Positions 1 through 11,764 of a stretch of 64,000 bases of DNA are shown here, one piece after another. The position numbers and the translations under genes are program-made. Source of the stretch: Adiantum capillus-veneris. Lineage: Eukaryota; Streptophyta; Polypodiopsida; Polypodiales; Pteridaceae. The stretch lies in NCBI GenBank assembly GCA_014529385.2, contig CM043967.1, positions 12,547,001 through 12,611,000 on the forward strand, in the 5' to 3' direction. The first letter of the stretch is position 1; each line of letters begins with the position of its first letter. The notes under the pieces are model-generated. The model was not told the origin of the DNA. It saw nothing but the letters and a program-made list of their open reading frames with translations, and did no database searches.

Positions 1-203
1 GTTCTCGTCGTGCCAACATAGCATTCCGCGCTAGGAGGTGCGCCTACCGGCTTCCTTTCTCTCTCTACCGCTCTCTGTCTCTCTCTGTTCAAGTACGGCG
101 TTGCATACGTGCTATGGGTTGTGCCAGGTATGCCAATTTATGCTTTTCATGGATTGCAACATGAGTATTTTGCAGGACACACTGCGCCTCCGTTTGCAGC
201 AAC
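1..203. repeat. 200-bp duplicated segment, copy 1
   Basis: This segment recurs at 697-905 with few differences. Shared landmarks are the ccgcgctaggaggtgcg core, a CT-rich stretch, ctctgttcaagtacgg and gagtattttgcaggacac. It has no recognisable coding content. The CT stretch is short and imperfect in both copies. The left edge of the window cuts it, so its true length is unknown. Confidence 0.8.
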
Positions 204-696
204 GGTATCAGAGCTTGGGCTACATTCTCCAATTTTATTTTATTTTTTGATAATCGCGATTATGGACATCAATACGAACAAAGATAAGCAATGTTGTCTA
301 ATTTTACGAATTTTTCTTTTACTATGTGATAGTTTCGATACAGATTTCTAATTACTATTTTTGACAAGTATTGTTTGCAGATTTTTATCTCGCAACTGAG
401 GACAGTTGCTTTCCAACGGAGAGGTATGTTATGGAATTGCTATTTTGATATTTTATGCAGGTGACAGGTGGAAAAGGCTAAGGGTTATGCAAAAAGGATA
501 TCATTTTAATGGACATTTCATAATTTAAATGGTCTTTATGAACTAAGGCCATTTAAGTCAGGCCGGTCAATGTGTATTCATTTTTTAGCATTGAAGAATC
601 TATAAATAAATACATGCAAGAGGGAAATGCTCACTTTTGCACGGGGGGAGATTGCACCTTGTGCTTGTGTCTTTCTCCTTCCCTCTCCTCTCTTCT
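204..696. other. spacer between duplicated segments, nothing recognised
   Basis: AT-rich sequence between the two copies of the 200-bp repeat. I see no coding frame, RNA gene or element terminus here. Confidence 0.5.
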
Positions 697-905
697 CTCT
701 TATCGTGCCGGCGTAGCACTCCGCGCTAGGAGGTGCGTCTGCCGGCTTCCTTTCTCTCTCTACCTCTCTCTATCTCTCTCTGTTCAAGTACGGTGTTGCA
801 TACGCGCTATGGGTTGTACCAGGTATGACGATTTGTGCTTTTCATGGATTGCAGCGTGTTATTTGCGAGTATTTTGCAGGACACACCAAGCCTCTGTTTG
901 CAGCA
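697..905. repeat. 200-bp duplicated segment, copy 2
   Basis: Direct-orientation partner of 1-203. It ends immediately before the PPR-like remnant that starts near 910, so the duplicated unit may be upstream or intronic sequence of a duplicated PPR gene. That link is inference; copy 1 is not followed by PPR sequence. Confidence 0.8.
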
Positions 906-909
906 ATAT

Positions 910-1519
910 CAGTATCTTGCATAGAGCCACATGCCTTCAAGATGCACACATATGTGATTGCATCTGGAGAGAAGCCCTCACTTTGCATCCGTTGAAAATA
1001 GCTGAGAGATTTTTGGCCCTGCTCTTGTTTCACGTGTCCCGCCATCAATCCACTCCTAGAGACAGTATTTGGAACAGGAAGCTTCTCAAGCACTTTTTGT
1101 GCTTTTTGAAGCACACCACATTTGGCATACATACCCAAGGCATTGCCAAGCGTGACAATTTTTTGCAACATCCCTTGACTAACAATATCAAAGTGAATTT
1201 TCAAGCCCAGATTAGCATCTTGCGTAGAGCCACATGCCTTCAAGATGCACACGTAGGTGATTGCATCTGGACCGAGGCCACCACTTTGCATTCACTAAAA
1301 ACAACCTAGATCTTTCTGTCCCTACTCCTATTGTGTGTATCCTGCAATTAGTGCACGCCGTTCCAAACAGTAAGCTCCTCGAGCACTTTTTGTCATTTTT
1401 GAATTGCACCACATTTGGCATACATATCGACCAAGGATGTGCCAAGCACGGCATCTCTTTTCAAGAACATCTTGCGTAGAGCCACATGCCTTCCAGATGC
1501 ACACGTAGGTGATAGCATC
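910..1519 (-). pseudogene. decayed PPR-protein gene fragment
   Basis: Read on the minus strand, the sequence encodes pentatricopeptide repeats of the plant PLS/DYW kind. These proteins bind organellar RNA for editing or processing. The phrase PDAITYVCILKACGS or a variant occurs three times (near 938-980, 1234-1280 and 1489-1519), with LGNALGMYAKCGVLQKAQ between. An open stretch of about 149 codons covers 842-1291 and the rest needs frame changes. No start, DYW domain or stop context is left, and the block is broken by an LTR-like sequence at 1520. It is a fragment, not a working gene. Confidence 0.75.
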
Positions 1520-2690
1520 TGTCAAGAGGATGTGGCAACCACTAACCTTAGTTATTGGTTTCTTTCCCTTGATTTTTCTTTGATTTTTGGGACCCTCATT
1601 TTGAAGTCACAAATGGTCGTACATTGTGTGGCCAATGTGAAACAACAGACGGTCGAGAGTTTCACACACAGTCGGGAAGGGCAGGTCCCTAGGAGATGGT
1701 CGGGACAGTTGGCAGTGAAATCCAAGCGATAAAAGGGTGTCTTGGCTCAGTTCAAAGTCATTTAGGTCGCTTGTTACACTTTATAAGTTGGTGGGTTCTA
1801 GGAAATTAACTCAAAAGAGGCAAAGGGACACAAGGCAGCTCTAGGTGATTTTGCCTAACCCATTAGCAAACGGGGCACCCAAAAATGAGAGAGAGGGTGA
1901 ATTTTATTCATTTGAATGCTACTCTGTGTGTGTGTGAGTACTGGGTGCAAATGATCACAGATTCAATGAAAAGCTTGCCTTCTCCCTTGTGCTATGTAGC
2001 CCGATGATTCCCCTCTCACGTACCTCTCGAGGGATTTTCATCGATGCATACAATTGTGTGGGTTCATGCACAATTTCCAAGGCAATAGCCATGCTCTTGC
2101 ACAGGTACCGGATAAGCTAATTTCTAATCCCCTGTAGGTACATGTGAATTTTGAGAGATTTCATGTGAGAAATCTCGTTGATTCGTAGGGCAAGTAGCCC
2201 TACAGGTGCAAGAGCTTGCGGGCTTGCTACGGATGCTAGTGGCATGCAAAATAGAGCCCTCAAAACAGAGAATTACAACCTGTTGTGTATGTTTATAGGT
2301 TTAGGGTTTTGACCCTTATTGATCCCTAATACCCTCGGGAGCTTCAGAGAAGCGAGGTGATCGCTATACAGGTGTTCTAGTGCATTTTTGGGACTGAAAA
2401 CAGAGACTTCAACGTGCTACAGATTCTCACCAGGTTTGGGAAAGTGCTTGTATGCACCGAGAAAGTCACCTTTTGCATGGCGATTTTGTCGATGAAGTCT
2501 CCTATTGCGGCTATGCTACAGAAATTGGGCTAGAGTAGGCCAATTTCAGCCCGAAAAAGGCGGGACAGCTCGTATGAACTTGCAAGTTTTCATAAGAATA
2601 AAGAAATACCAAAAGGGCCGCCAATCTTTGGGGGCTATAGGGTGTTGGTGTTTGCTTGGAAGCACTCCAACTCCCAAGAAGTGGTGACCA
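1520..2690 (+). mobile_element. LTR-like sequence (solo or truncated gypsy LTR)
   Basis: It starts with tgtcaagaggatgtggcaac directly after PPR sequence. Its first 320 bp match the LTR starting at 58079: shared ggtttctttcc, cattgt.tggccaatgtgaa, aagttggtgg.t.ctagga. Near 2586-2642 it has the aaagaaatacc...gggg block that marks the R/U5 region of the other gypsy LTRs in this window. No internal region, primer site or partner LTR is seen beside it. The 3' end is uncertain, and 1520-1860 and 2586-2690 could derive from different LTRs. Confidence 0.5.
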
Positions 2691-2930
2691 TAGGCTGGTT
2701 GCACTCTTGATGATGAATTCTATCTCTCTAAGCCAAGGTGGTTTGAGCCCCACCCTGGTCAGTTGATGTGTCCACAATGGGCGCCCGCCAATGGAGCAGT
2801 CCAAGAGTGCCCGGGCACCCGAACCAAGTATGGTCCAACTCGAAGGTGGTGTCCTCTGTAGCACGTCCACCAAGGTGGCCATGCAAGCTGAGCCCTGTGT
2901 AACCCTCTAGCCCTGCTACAAATGCCCGTC
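2684..2930. repeat. 245-bp dispersed repeat, copy 1
   Basis: Direct match to 7485-7730, roughly 80 per cent identical by eye. Landmarks: gtgtccacaatgggcg, ggtccaactc.aaggtggtg, gcacgtccaccaaggtggcc. Both copies read in the same direction and bracket about 4.5 kb of simple-sequence DNA. No coding meaning was found. Confidence 0.8.
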
Positions 2931-3366
2931 ACTATTCCACTCACCGTCTCGGTGAGTGTGGTCCAACGAGTGGTATGGCACACCAAGAACCACTGTGAAG
3001 TAGAATTGCACTACTAGAAAGTAAACCAACTGCAAAAAACATGAATCAAACTAGAACTAGTGAAAATTTGAAGCAACTACATGGAATTATTGAAAACTTG
3101 AAGCAATTGCAAGGTAGTATGTACAGCCAGCCTCGCAATGACGGGGAGGCTGAAGGATGCTGCGGTGGGTGATCGGAGGACTGTGAAGAAGAGGTGCCTA
3201 GGGGTGGGGATTGACGGCGGTGAATGGAGAATGGCAGCAAGGGTTATGGTGGTAGAAAATGGAGAGGTTGCTGTGGAAACTGTATAGGGTAGTCGAGTGG
3301 TGGAGGTGGATAGTAGGATGGTGTCGAGGTTGGTGCGGTTGAGCCGTGTGGAGGGTAAGTGGGAGG
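2931..3366. other. non-coding stretch, nothing recognised
   Basis: Mixed-composition sequence with a few short direct repeats (gaagcaactacatgg / gaagcaattgcaagg near 3070-3110). No gene or element end is visible. Confidence 0.4.
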
Positions 3367-3634
3367 AAACAACTCTACCAAGCATGCATCCACCACTCCC
3401 TACCATAACTTTGTCAATTTTGGATGAATATTGGTAGCTACAAGTGCCCCACAATTTTTTAAAGAGGGAGGAAGAGTTTGCCACAAAAGAAAGGACACCC
3501 AAGGAAACTCTGTCAAGCATGCGTCCACTAATCCGTACCACAAGTTTGTCAATTTTGGATGAATGTTTGTGGCTACAAGTGCCCCACAATTTTTAAGAGA
3601 AAGGTTGAGTTTGCCACGAAAGAAAGGAAACCCA
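3367..3634. repeat. 134-bp tandem duplication
   Basis: Two adjacent units start near 3367 and 3501. They share caagcatgc.tccac, tttgtcaattttggatgaat, gctacaagtgccccacaat and aagaaagga. They differ by scattered substitutions and small indels, so the duplication is not recent. Confidence 0.8.
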
Positions 3635-3854
3635 AGATTAAGAGAATGAAAAGTAAACCATACCACCTAAGATTGAGAAAACAAGGATAGGGATGACTAA
3701 GCAAGAGATGAGATAGGAGCAAAAATCTAGAGAGAGGAAGAAAGGACCATAAGTCCCCTCCACGATAGAGATGTTTGATAAAGAGAGATAGAGAAAGAGA
3801 ACCATTGTGATAGATAGAGATGGAGAGATAGAGAAAGAATCCACCATGATATAG

Positions 3855-3860
<6 letters not shown>

Positions 3861-3893
<33 letters not shown>

Positions 3894-3962
3894 CATGTCT
3901 TTGGAGTTTGCACACAAAAAGAAGCTAGAGAGAGAGAGAATTAGAGAGAGAGAGAGAGAGAG

Positions 3963-4018
<56 letters not shown>

Positions 4019-4128
4019 TGTGGGTGCATCAAAACATGCACATTTGCAAGTGATGGTGAAGCCTACGAATTGACTCCCAAGTATTGATTGGAGATCAATG
4101 TAAAATTTGAAAGAAATAGGACTGCAAC

Positions 4129-4195
<67 letters not shown>
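3861..4195. repeat. cluster of GA, GT and AT/AG microsatellites
   Basis: A (GA)n tract lies at about 3861-3888. A compound tract runs from (GA)n into about 24 GT units at 3925-4015. An (AT)n tract running into (AG)n lies at 4131-4194. The sequence between is ordinary AT-rich DNA. Confidence 0.95.
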
Positions 4196-4198
<3 letters not shown>

Positions 4199-4740
4199 TG
4201 TGAAGAGTTATCTCAGTGAGAGAGAGGATGGAGCTACACAAAAGGGCCAAAAAGTTTCATAAATGGCTAGACATTCCTTCATATGATCTTCTTAAACCTT
4301 CCTTTTTGGTACAGTGTTGCAAAGAGTGCTCATGGCCAATTATTTAGTTGTTGCCAACAATACTTGGAAACCTCTAACTCTTATCTTAACCTTGGCATTT
4401 ATTCATCAGACAATGGTTTAGTAAATAAGCTTGCCATCATTCTAACAAGTCATTTAGCACTAGATAATGGTTTTGCAGACGGGGTAGAGAATCCTTGCAA
4501 CAGCTTCATCTCTTCCCACTAGGTTTGAGTGCAATTGTTATCATGTCTGCAAAGCTTTCCTACTTGAACAGCTCCTCTATTGTTGATGACTTTCAAGGGT
4601 TAGTTCCTAGCCCACCTATCATCACCTCATCCAAGATGGTATGCACCGCTTGCACACTATCATTTTCTTGCATAATGGATTCCTGGTTTAAAAAAATCTT
4701 CTCCTTCTCTCTTTTTTCTTGGGTTCTTCTTTTTGAAGGA

Positions 4741-4745
4741 AGGGT

Positions 4746-4788
<43 letters not shown>

Positions 4789-6776
4789 CCAGTTGGGAAG
4801 GGGCGGGTGAGGGAAGTTGGAACATGGGGGCAGAGAGTTGGAAAGGGTCGGGTGAGGTGAGTTGGAACATGGGGGCGAGGAGCTGGAAAGCGGTTGGGGG
4901 CGAGTGGATGGGTTGGATGCAAGTGTGATGGCCTGTAGCAACGAGGGTGAGGCCATGGAAGAAGAGAGGGTGAGCCGTTGGGCAGCAGAACATGAAAGGG
5001 CGGGGAAGAGGAGAGGGGAAAGCTCAACAATCTAGAGGGCGAGGGGGTGCAAGCCGGAGCTAGAGAGCAAGGACTAGGCCAAGCAGGGTGCATTAGAGGC
5101 GGGAGAGAGGGAGGTGATGAGGCAAAAGGCTGGCAAGGCGATAGGGGGCGAGCAGCAGCGGCATCACGGTGAGGCGAGGGAGGTGGCAGCGAGCAGCGAG
5201 GAGGGAGACCGAGGGGGCAAGGGCATCTACGACTGCTGGAGTAACACGCTAGAGACAGGGGGGAGACCGAGGAAGGGCGAGGGCGGCCAGGACTAGTTGA
5301 GGAAATAGAGGGGGCTTGTTAGGTGGGCGAGTCGAGAGGGGGTGAGTGGGGCCAGATGAGAGTAAGGTGGAAAGAGGTGAGCAGGTAAGGGTGTTGGGAG
5401 GAGGGCAATCACACATGGCAAGGAGAGAGAGAGAGAGATAGAGAAAACCTAGTGAGCAAGGGAGAGGCGAGAGGGAGGCGGGTGACAAGGCGGGCGAGCA
5501 AGACAGTGGCTAGCATTGAGCAAGGGTGGCCAGCGGGGTGGACTACCACAAGGCACACAACAATGGATGACGCGGGGGCGGCCATATCCGAGCAAGGGGG
5601 AGATGGAGGCGATAAGGCAGCAAACGAGCTTAAGCGCGAGCTGCAATTGGCAAGGCAGCAAGAGAGAGGCGAGAGGGGGGCGGGTGACAAGGCGGGAGAG
5701 CAAGACAGTGGCTAGCATTGAGCAAGGGTGGCCAGCGGGGTGGACTACCACAAGGCGCACAACAAGGGATGATGCGGGGGCAGCCATGTCCGAGCAAGGG
5801 GGAGATGGAGGCGATAAGGCGGCAAACGAGCTTAAGCGCAAGCTGCAAGTGGCAAGGCAGCAAGCGGGCTATTTACTATGGTCAAGCGAGTCGAGAGAGT
5901 AGAGGGTGGGGTAGGGGTAGGGCCAGTGGCTTGAGAGATATTAGCGGGGGGGAGGGAATATGCAACAAAGAAAGGGCGGTTTGGCGGGTTGGCCGGCTAG
6001 GTGACTATCAGGAGTAGAGAGGCAAGCAGTGGGGTGAGTGAAAACCTGTAGCAAGGCAAGGGCGGCGGGGGTAGGCGAGTAGGTGGCCACGATCGGTGCA
6101 ACGAGCAAGTGAGGTCCGCACGGAGAGTTAGCTAGCATGACATGGGGGTGAGTTACGAGGTAAGGGGAAGGTGGGTGAGAGCAAGGGAGAGTGAGCACCA
6201 AGGGGCAACAGGGGTTTGCAGGGCGAGGGCGAGGCGAGAGAGTGAACTGGTAGGGTAGGAACAAGTGAGTTAAGGGCTAGCGCAAGAGAATAGGGGTGGG
6301 CAAGAGAGGAGGGGCGGATAGGGAACACGGGAGAGTGTAAGGGTGAGAGAAATAAGGGCATACGAGGATGAGGACGAGGGCGAGGAGGTTAGGGAGGGCA
6401 AGTTGGAGAGGTTGAAAAATAGGGGTGAGGGCAAAAGAAGAGGAAACAATAAATGAAAGGCAGAGAGAATAGAGGAAGGCAAGGCGAGGGCAAGCTAGCG
6501 TTAGGGGTCAGTGCGAGAGATGGCTGAAAAGGGAATTGGGAGCTAGAGAGTAGAGCAACACTGCAGGGCAAAATAGCAAAAGAGGGTGGAAGGTGCAGAG
6601 AGGGCGTGATATGAAGAGAGAGAAAGAGAGAGAGAGAGAGAGAGTAGGGGTTGAACGAGAAAACCAACACATGAGAGAGAGAGAGAGAGAGAGAGAGAGT
6701 CCGCTCACAAGAGGTGCTTTGAGGATAAAGAGAGATGACGAAGAGAGGGAGATAGATATATCATCCACAATGGGGC

Positions 6777-6838
<62 letters not shown>

Positions 6839-6840
6839 AG
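4741..6840. other. purine-skewed low-complexity block
   Basis: For about 2 kb the plus strand is mostly G and A. (GA)n tracts occur at about 4749-4787, 6611-6645, 6674-6700 and 6781-6835, and the DNA between them reads like degenerate GA/GGC repeats. Open frames exist in several phases on both strands only because purine-only codons rarely form stops; their translations are low-complexity and I do not call genes. Confidence 0.8.
5460..5866. repeat. 202-bp tandem duplication, high identity
   Basis: Two adjacent units start near 5460 and 5662. Both contain agacagtggctagcattgag, ggccagcggggtggactacc and gagatggaggcgataaggc. Only a few differences are visible, so this is younger than the surrounding GA-rich DNA. 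Confidence 0.9.
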
Positions 6841-7484
6841 CCATAACAACATGGTAATAAACACATAGAGAAAATAAAGGTAGAAAATGGAGTGCAACCA
6901 TAACCACATGATAATGATAACGATCAGGAATCAAGCTACATTTAAAAGAGGTAAGGGGGAAGAGAAACAGGTTTTAGAGATTTCCTAAATCAAAGGTGGA
7001 ATCTGGCTAACAATCATCAGAGCAGAAGATACTGATCATCAGAGAAAAAGATAACAACCCTCAAAGCAAGAGAAAAAAATCATCAAAGCAATAGAGAACA
7101 AACGACAGAGGGAAAAGATTGTCTGGCTAAGAGATATGGGAGGAGAGAAGCAAGAGAATGCATTGCCAAGAGAAAGTTAGTACTAGAGAGCTAAACTAAA
7201 ACTGAATTATGACGCTAGGAAAGCTAGTGTCGCTTTGAGGCTCAAAAGGCTGGTGAAACTAAAAGCGGATGCAAACTAGAGAAAACAAGATGGTGCAATG
7301 GAAAGCTACTGCAACTTGTGATGCCTAAGTGTGACTGCTACTACATACTTGGGGTTGAGCTTGTATGTTCGGCCGTGCACAGGCTTGGCATTCTCTTGAC
7401 CACATATGTGTTGCTACTAGAAATATCCAATGCCTCGGCCACTAAAGAAGTGTTGTCTAGTAGCTCATGAATGCTCTAATGGGA
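6841..7484. other. non-coding AT-rich stretch, nothing recognised
   Basis: Follows the (GA)27 tract. It contains short repeated phrases (catcagag..agaagat, aacaaccctc) but no gene, RNA or element end that I can support. Confidence 0.4.
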
Positions 7485-7730
7485 GTCACCATAGGTTGGT
7501 TGCACTTTGGCTGATGAATGCTGCCTCTCTGTCCAAGGTGGACCGAGCCCCACTTTGGCCGGCCAATGTGTCCACAATGGGCGTTCGCCGATGGGGCGGT
7601 CCAAGAGTGCCTAGGCGCCCATGCCAAGTAATGTCCAACTCAAAGGTGGTGTCCTCTAGAGCACGTCCACCAAGGTGGCCATGCAAGTTGAGCCCTATAT
7701 AGCCATGTAGCCTTGCTACAAAAGCTAAAG
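7485..7730. repeat. 245-bp dispersed repeat, copy 2
   Basis: Direct-orientation partner of 2684-2930. It lies about 120 bp upstream of the gag-like remnant at 7853, which may mean that both belong to an old retroelement, though I see no primer site or PPT next to it. Confidence 0.8.
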
Positions 7731-7852
7731 TCTACCGCCCTACAAGCTGATTTTATGGTTCTGTCGTCGGGACCGAATCACGTTTTCCTTAAAGAGTGAG
7801 CCTTGGTTGGTTTGCGATAAAGACACATAGCATAGGAACATGAAATCACATT

Positions 7853-8836
7853 ATGGCTGACAAGACGAATGACACCAGGGAAGAAGGTTCTTCTTCAAAG
7901 GACAAACAGGACGATCCTCCTCTAGTGTTTCAACGTGGCAAAAGTTCACGGCCACCCCTGTCTGTACGTTTTGTTGATTTGAATGCTCCACAAGGTCAAG
8001 GTTTATGCCAGGTAGCTAGAAGAAGATGCATTCGGGACACAATCGGTTGCTACCATGAATGTGTTTTCTCGATTGGTGCAGAACCCTAGGTATATGGAAT
8101 TTTTGCAAGCACCACCAATGTCACAAGAGACAAGGCAACAGTCTCGTGCAATAGAGCTTGTTGAGGCTCAAGCTTGGGTCCCTTGTGCGTCCCAGCAGGG
8201 TAGGGAGCACTCACATGTTGCGGAGTCAGTTTGGGCGCCAAGACAAATTCCTTTTGTCCATGAATGGGTGGTTAGGATCCCTATTTTATAGGCTTTATGA
8301 GTTTTGCCAGCCACCTTTTAGAGTCCAAATGTTGCATTAAATGGACAGGGAACTAGTTTCCAGGGTATGCAACAGCTTTCTCCACTACCCACGATAGAGT
8401 CCTGGGTATTTTGGGGGTGGATCAGTGTTTCAAAGCAAGGCTGGTTATGCGCCTTGAAACCAGCAATATATGCCAGGAACAGTCTTTGGAGGTATGCAAG
8501 GCATGATGCCAAACCCCATGTATGGTAGCATTGGCATGCAGAAAGGGTTTCAGTGCCATTAGGGCCAGTTTGGGGTACCAAATGCCAATTTTGGCATGGT
8601 TGGTTTTTCAACCAGAACACACATATAGCCCCAGTGAGGCAGAATGTCAATGGCCAAGAGGCGCCGATGATCCCTCTCACAGTGCCCATGTTGCAGAAAC
8701 CTCCCTGTGATAATTTGGGATCACGAGAAAAGTCAAAAGCATACAAAGAAGGTGGTGCAGTTGTGAAGTTTGAAGCTTCCAGTGGCTTTGAGGATTTGAC
8801 AAAGGCTCTTACTTTCCTCCAGCTTTTTTCTCTTCT
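7853..8836 (+). pseudogene. gag-like retroelement remnant
   Basis: An ATG opens a 78-codon frame beginning MADKTNDTREEGSSSKDKQ, and reading continues through frame changes. Identifiable pieces are NVFSRLVQNPRYMEFLQ, a Met/Gly/Gln-rich stretch (GMQGMMPNPMYGS), and KEGGAVVKFEASSGFED followed by LTKALTFLQ. The last phrase resembles the start of the capsid-like domain in plant Ty3/gypsy gag proteins as I remember them. The sequence then runs into a CT tract and the 5' LTR of element A. Several frameshifts and stops make it inactive. The gag assignment is moderately secure; no family name is possible. Confidence 0.45.
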
Positions 8837-8858
8837 CTCTCTCTCTCTCTCTCTCTCT

Positions 8859-9089
8859 CAGCAGCGGCTAACACAGGCTACACCGAATATGCATCAAGCG
8901 GGAGATATGCTATGGTTATGCATAATATTTCCAACACACGTTGTATAAGTCTTGGGCTCACTTGGAGTTCCAAAGTTATATATGCTAGTTAGAGGGCTCA
9001 AACCTAGAAGGGATTGTGGTGAAAGCCTTTAAAAGGAAGCCTTTATGCAAGGAGGCTTCATTCTTGAGTATCGAGGATCCACTTTTGAG

Positions 9090-9147
<58 letters not shown>

Positions 9148-9823
9148 AGTGTTTACTCTATGGCCTAACCTTGAGCTTAATGTTTATGCTTAAGAGGCTA
9201 GTGCTAACCATTGTAATTAGAGTAATCTCTTCTTGAATAATCTAATTCCTATTTTCTCATTAGTCTTATCTTCTCTACATTTCATTATGTCATGGAGTAG
9301 TATTACACTCTCATTATTTTAGATTTGAGAGAGGTTTGTACTTTCTTGCTATTAACCACTCCTATTCTTCTACAAGTGTTTGATTTGTGATATTTAGCAT
9401 CACTAATTAGGTTGATTAAGTTGGGTCTTAATCTTGTAATTAGTGTGTGTGCCCTATTGTTTGCTTGTGTGTAGATAGGTTAGCACCATTCACCTCGTGT
9501 GTGTAGCTATTGATGAAGTGTCGTGATTGACATGTGGTAATTAGTGTGTGCTTATCATTAGTGTGCTTGGGGTTTCTAGTCTATGATAAGTTGAACTTCG
9601 GTGGACTTGATGTGTGTAGGAGTTGATAGATTAGTGATTAGAGAATGATTAGAGTTAGTCTTGACATGGCTAATCTCTACTTGCATTGGAGAGGTGATCT
9701 CTTGAATCCTCTATTTCTATTCATCTGATGCTCGTGCTTCCATGTCTTAGCCAGGTTTTCGATCCATGGATTTGATAATTTTGTGTGGGGTGCGATTAGG
9801 TCGTGCTACAACGCCTCCCAACA
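8859..9823 (+). repeat. Element A 5' LTR
   Basis: About 965 bp, matching 15894-17386 in the same direction and 17391-18338 and 19629-20574 in the opposite direction. It contains a (CT)n tract at about 9091-9144 following gagagct, and the first bases of the LTR are replaced by CT repeats at 8836-8859. Confidence 0.85.
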
Positions 9824-9846
9824 TTTGGCACCGTTGTCAGGGATCG
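9824..9846 (+). other. Element A primer binding site (Asp-tRNA type)
   Basis: TTTGGCACCGTTGTCAGGG follows the LTR end directly. It differs at a few positions from the TGGCGCCGTTGCCGGGGA site typical of plant Athila/Tat elements. In A' (19621-19628, minus strand) the equivalent start reads TTTGGCGG. Confidence 0.7.
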
Positions 9847-11764
9847 ATAACCTAAGCTAGTGAGTATAGGATGTGTAGAATAGAGTAATTTTCTCACTAA
9901 TTTCATTGGTTTTTTAGTGTGTGTAACTCAATTTTGGTTTGATTTGATCATGTTGTGCAAGTAATTGATGCTAATGTTGAGTTATGAATACCCCCAATTT
10001 CATTAATTTCATACTAACCCTTGCTAATTTTGCTTCATTTCCATGCTAATTGTACTAATTTCATGCTAATTTCTACTAATTTTGACTAACTTTGCTAACC
10101 TAACCGCTAACAATTGAAGTGTAAGGTATGATTAATCCCCTTGCAAGAGGTGGAATCATCACTCTAATCAAGTTAATTGTGTTAACTGATGCCTAATTTG
10201 ATGATTTGAGTGTTTGATTTTTGACCTACAAATAGTCAATTTTGGAGCCGATTTGATGGTGCACACACTTGTGTGTGCAATGATGTGTCTTCGTGTGAAG
10301 CAAAGAAATAGCTTGGAGTGTAATTACAATGTAAGTGCACTCATTTTCTCATGTCAATTCTTGATTGATTAATGTGGTTCAATGTGCTAAAATTAGGTGT
10401 GTAACTTAATTGACCTACACTTTGCACCTAATTTGATTCACTTGGAATGAAGTTGATGATCAAATCTTGACTAATGAACCTTGGGTGTGCAAGATAATGT
10501 TTAATTTTCATCAAGAATTCATGTATGTGCATAAAAATCATTGTGTGTGTGCATGTACCAAAGAGGAAAAAAAACTGTCAAAAATTTCAAGTGTGTGCGC
10601 ACCTCATCTTGATTGTGTGCATACATAAAAATTGATGGAATTGATGATTTATGAGTATGCGACCATGTAATTGATGTGTATGCTAAGCTAATTCAATCAT
10701 TGGATAAGCTTAATTGCCAAAATTTTGGGGAAAAATTGAGTGTGTGTGCCCATCCAAGACCACTTGATTTTCAATGATTGATGGTCAATCGGGACACCAA
10801 AATGATTTTGATTGTAAAACATTCATAAAAAGTGTATGCAATCGTTAGGTGTAAGCCTAAATGCATTGCCAATTGAGCCAAATTTGATCATTTGTGTTTA
10901 ACTTTTGAGAGTGTGCATTGCTTGATTGGGTAAAAATAATGCTAAATTTTTAGAAATTAAGCATGCATGCATTCGCTTATGCTTGATTGAGTTTGCAATT
11001 TGTGCATTCCAATGTGGAATTGATGTAATTTTTGCATAAAATTTTGGCCTAAATTTGGGTGTGTGTGCCTACTCAATGGCATTGGATATCCAAATTAAGG
11101 ATAAATAATTGGGAGCAATTACCAATTATGATGATTGAAAGGCCTAAAATATTGGTGTGTATGATCAAATGACTTGGTATGACTCAATTGTATACAATCG
11201 AGGATGATTTTATTACCATTGATGTGAATGCCAATTGGATATGGTAAAAATTTGAATGATTTGTGCAATTTCTAGTGTCATAATCAAAAGGATATAGCAA
11301 TGCAAGCTTAATTGACAAGCCTAATTAGGTTTGACGCTTTTATGTGATGAAAATGAGCAAATTTTGTTGCAATGATTATGAAAGGGTAAATTTTGATGGA
11401 AAAAAACCGGTCTTCTATGCAGGAATTCCAAGCCATTTCAATGTGTGTGTTCCGTTCATCAAATCTTCAAGGATTGTGCATTGATTTTTTTTAAAGAATG
11501 ACCTTATATGTATGTGCACAAACCATTGGTTTTGGGAAATTGACTACAATTGGTGTCCCATTGAGCGTAAATCAAATCAATTTTGAAGTGAAATTTTTTG
11601 GATTGAGTACGTAGACGGTGGCGATCATAAAGAGAAAATATAAACTTAAGGTAAAGCAAATGAGGGAGAATTCTTAATTATAATTGGTTGAAAGTATTAT
11701 GCTTGAATGAGTTTTATATTCCATTGCTTTAGATTGTTTAAGCATACCTAGACACTTGCGACAC
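9847..11764. other. Element A interior, AT-rich non-coding
   Basis: Nearly 2 kb of AT-rich sequence with many tgtgtg and aattg words. No frame of useful length exists in any phase and no domain can be read. It is the leader part of the LARD. Confidence 0.7.

Noticed and set aside
4593-6909. Many open frames of 80-166 codons on both strands
   Set aside because: They are translations of purine-rich or microsatellite DNA (Ser/Leu, Arg/Glu and Pro-rich) present in several phases at once.
3861-9144. Centromere or telomere satellite
   Set aside because: Only dinucleotide tracts and low-copy tandem repeats are present; there is no long satellite monomer array and no telomeric tract beyond the telo-boxes in an LTR.
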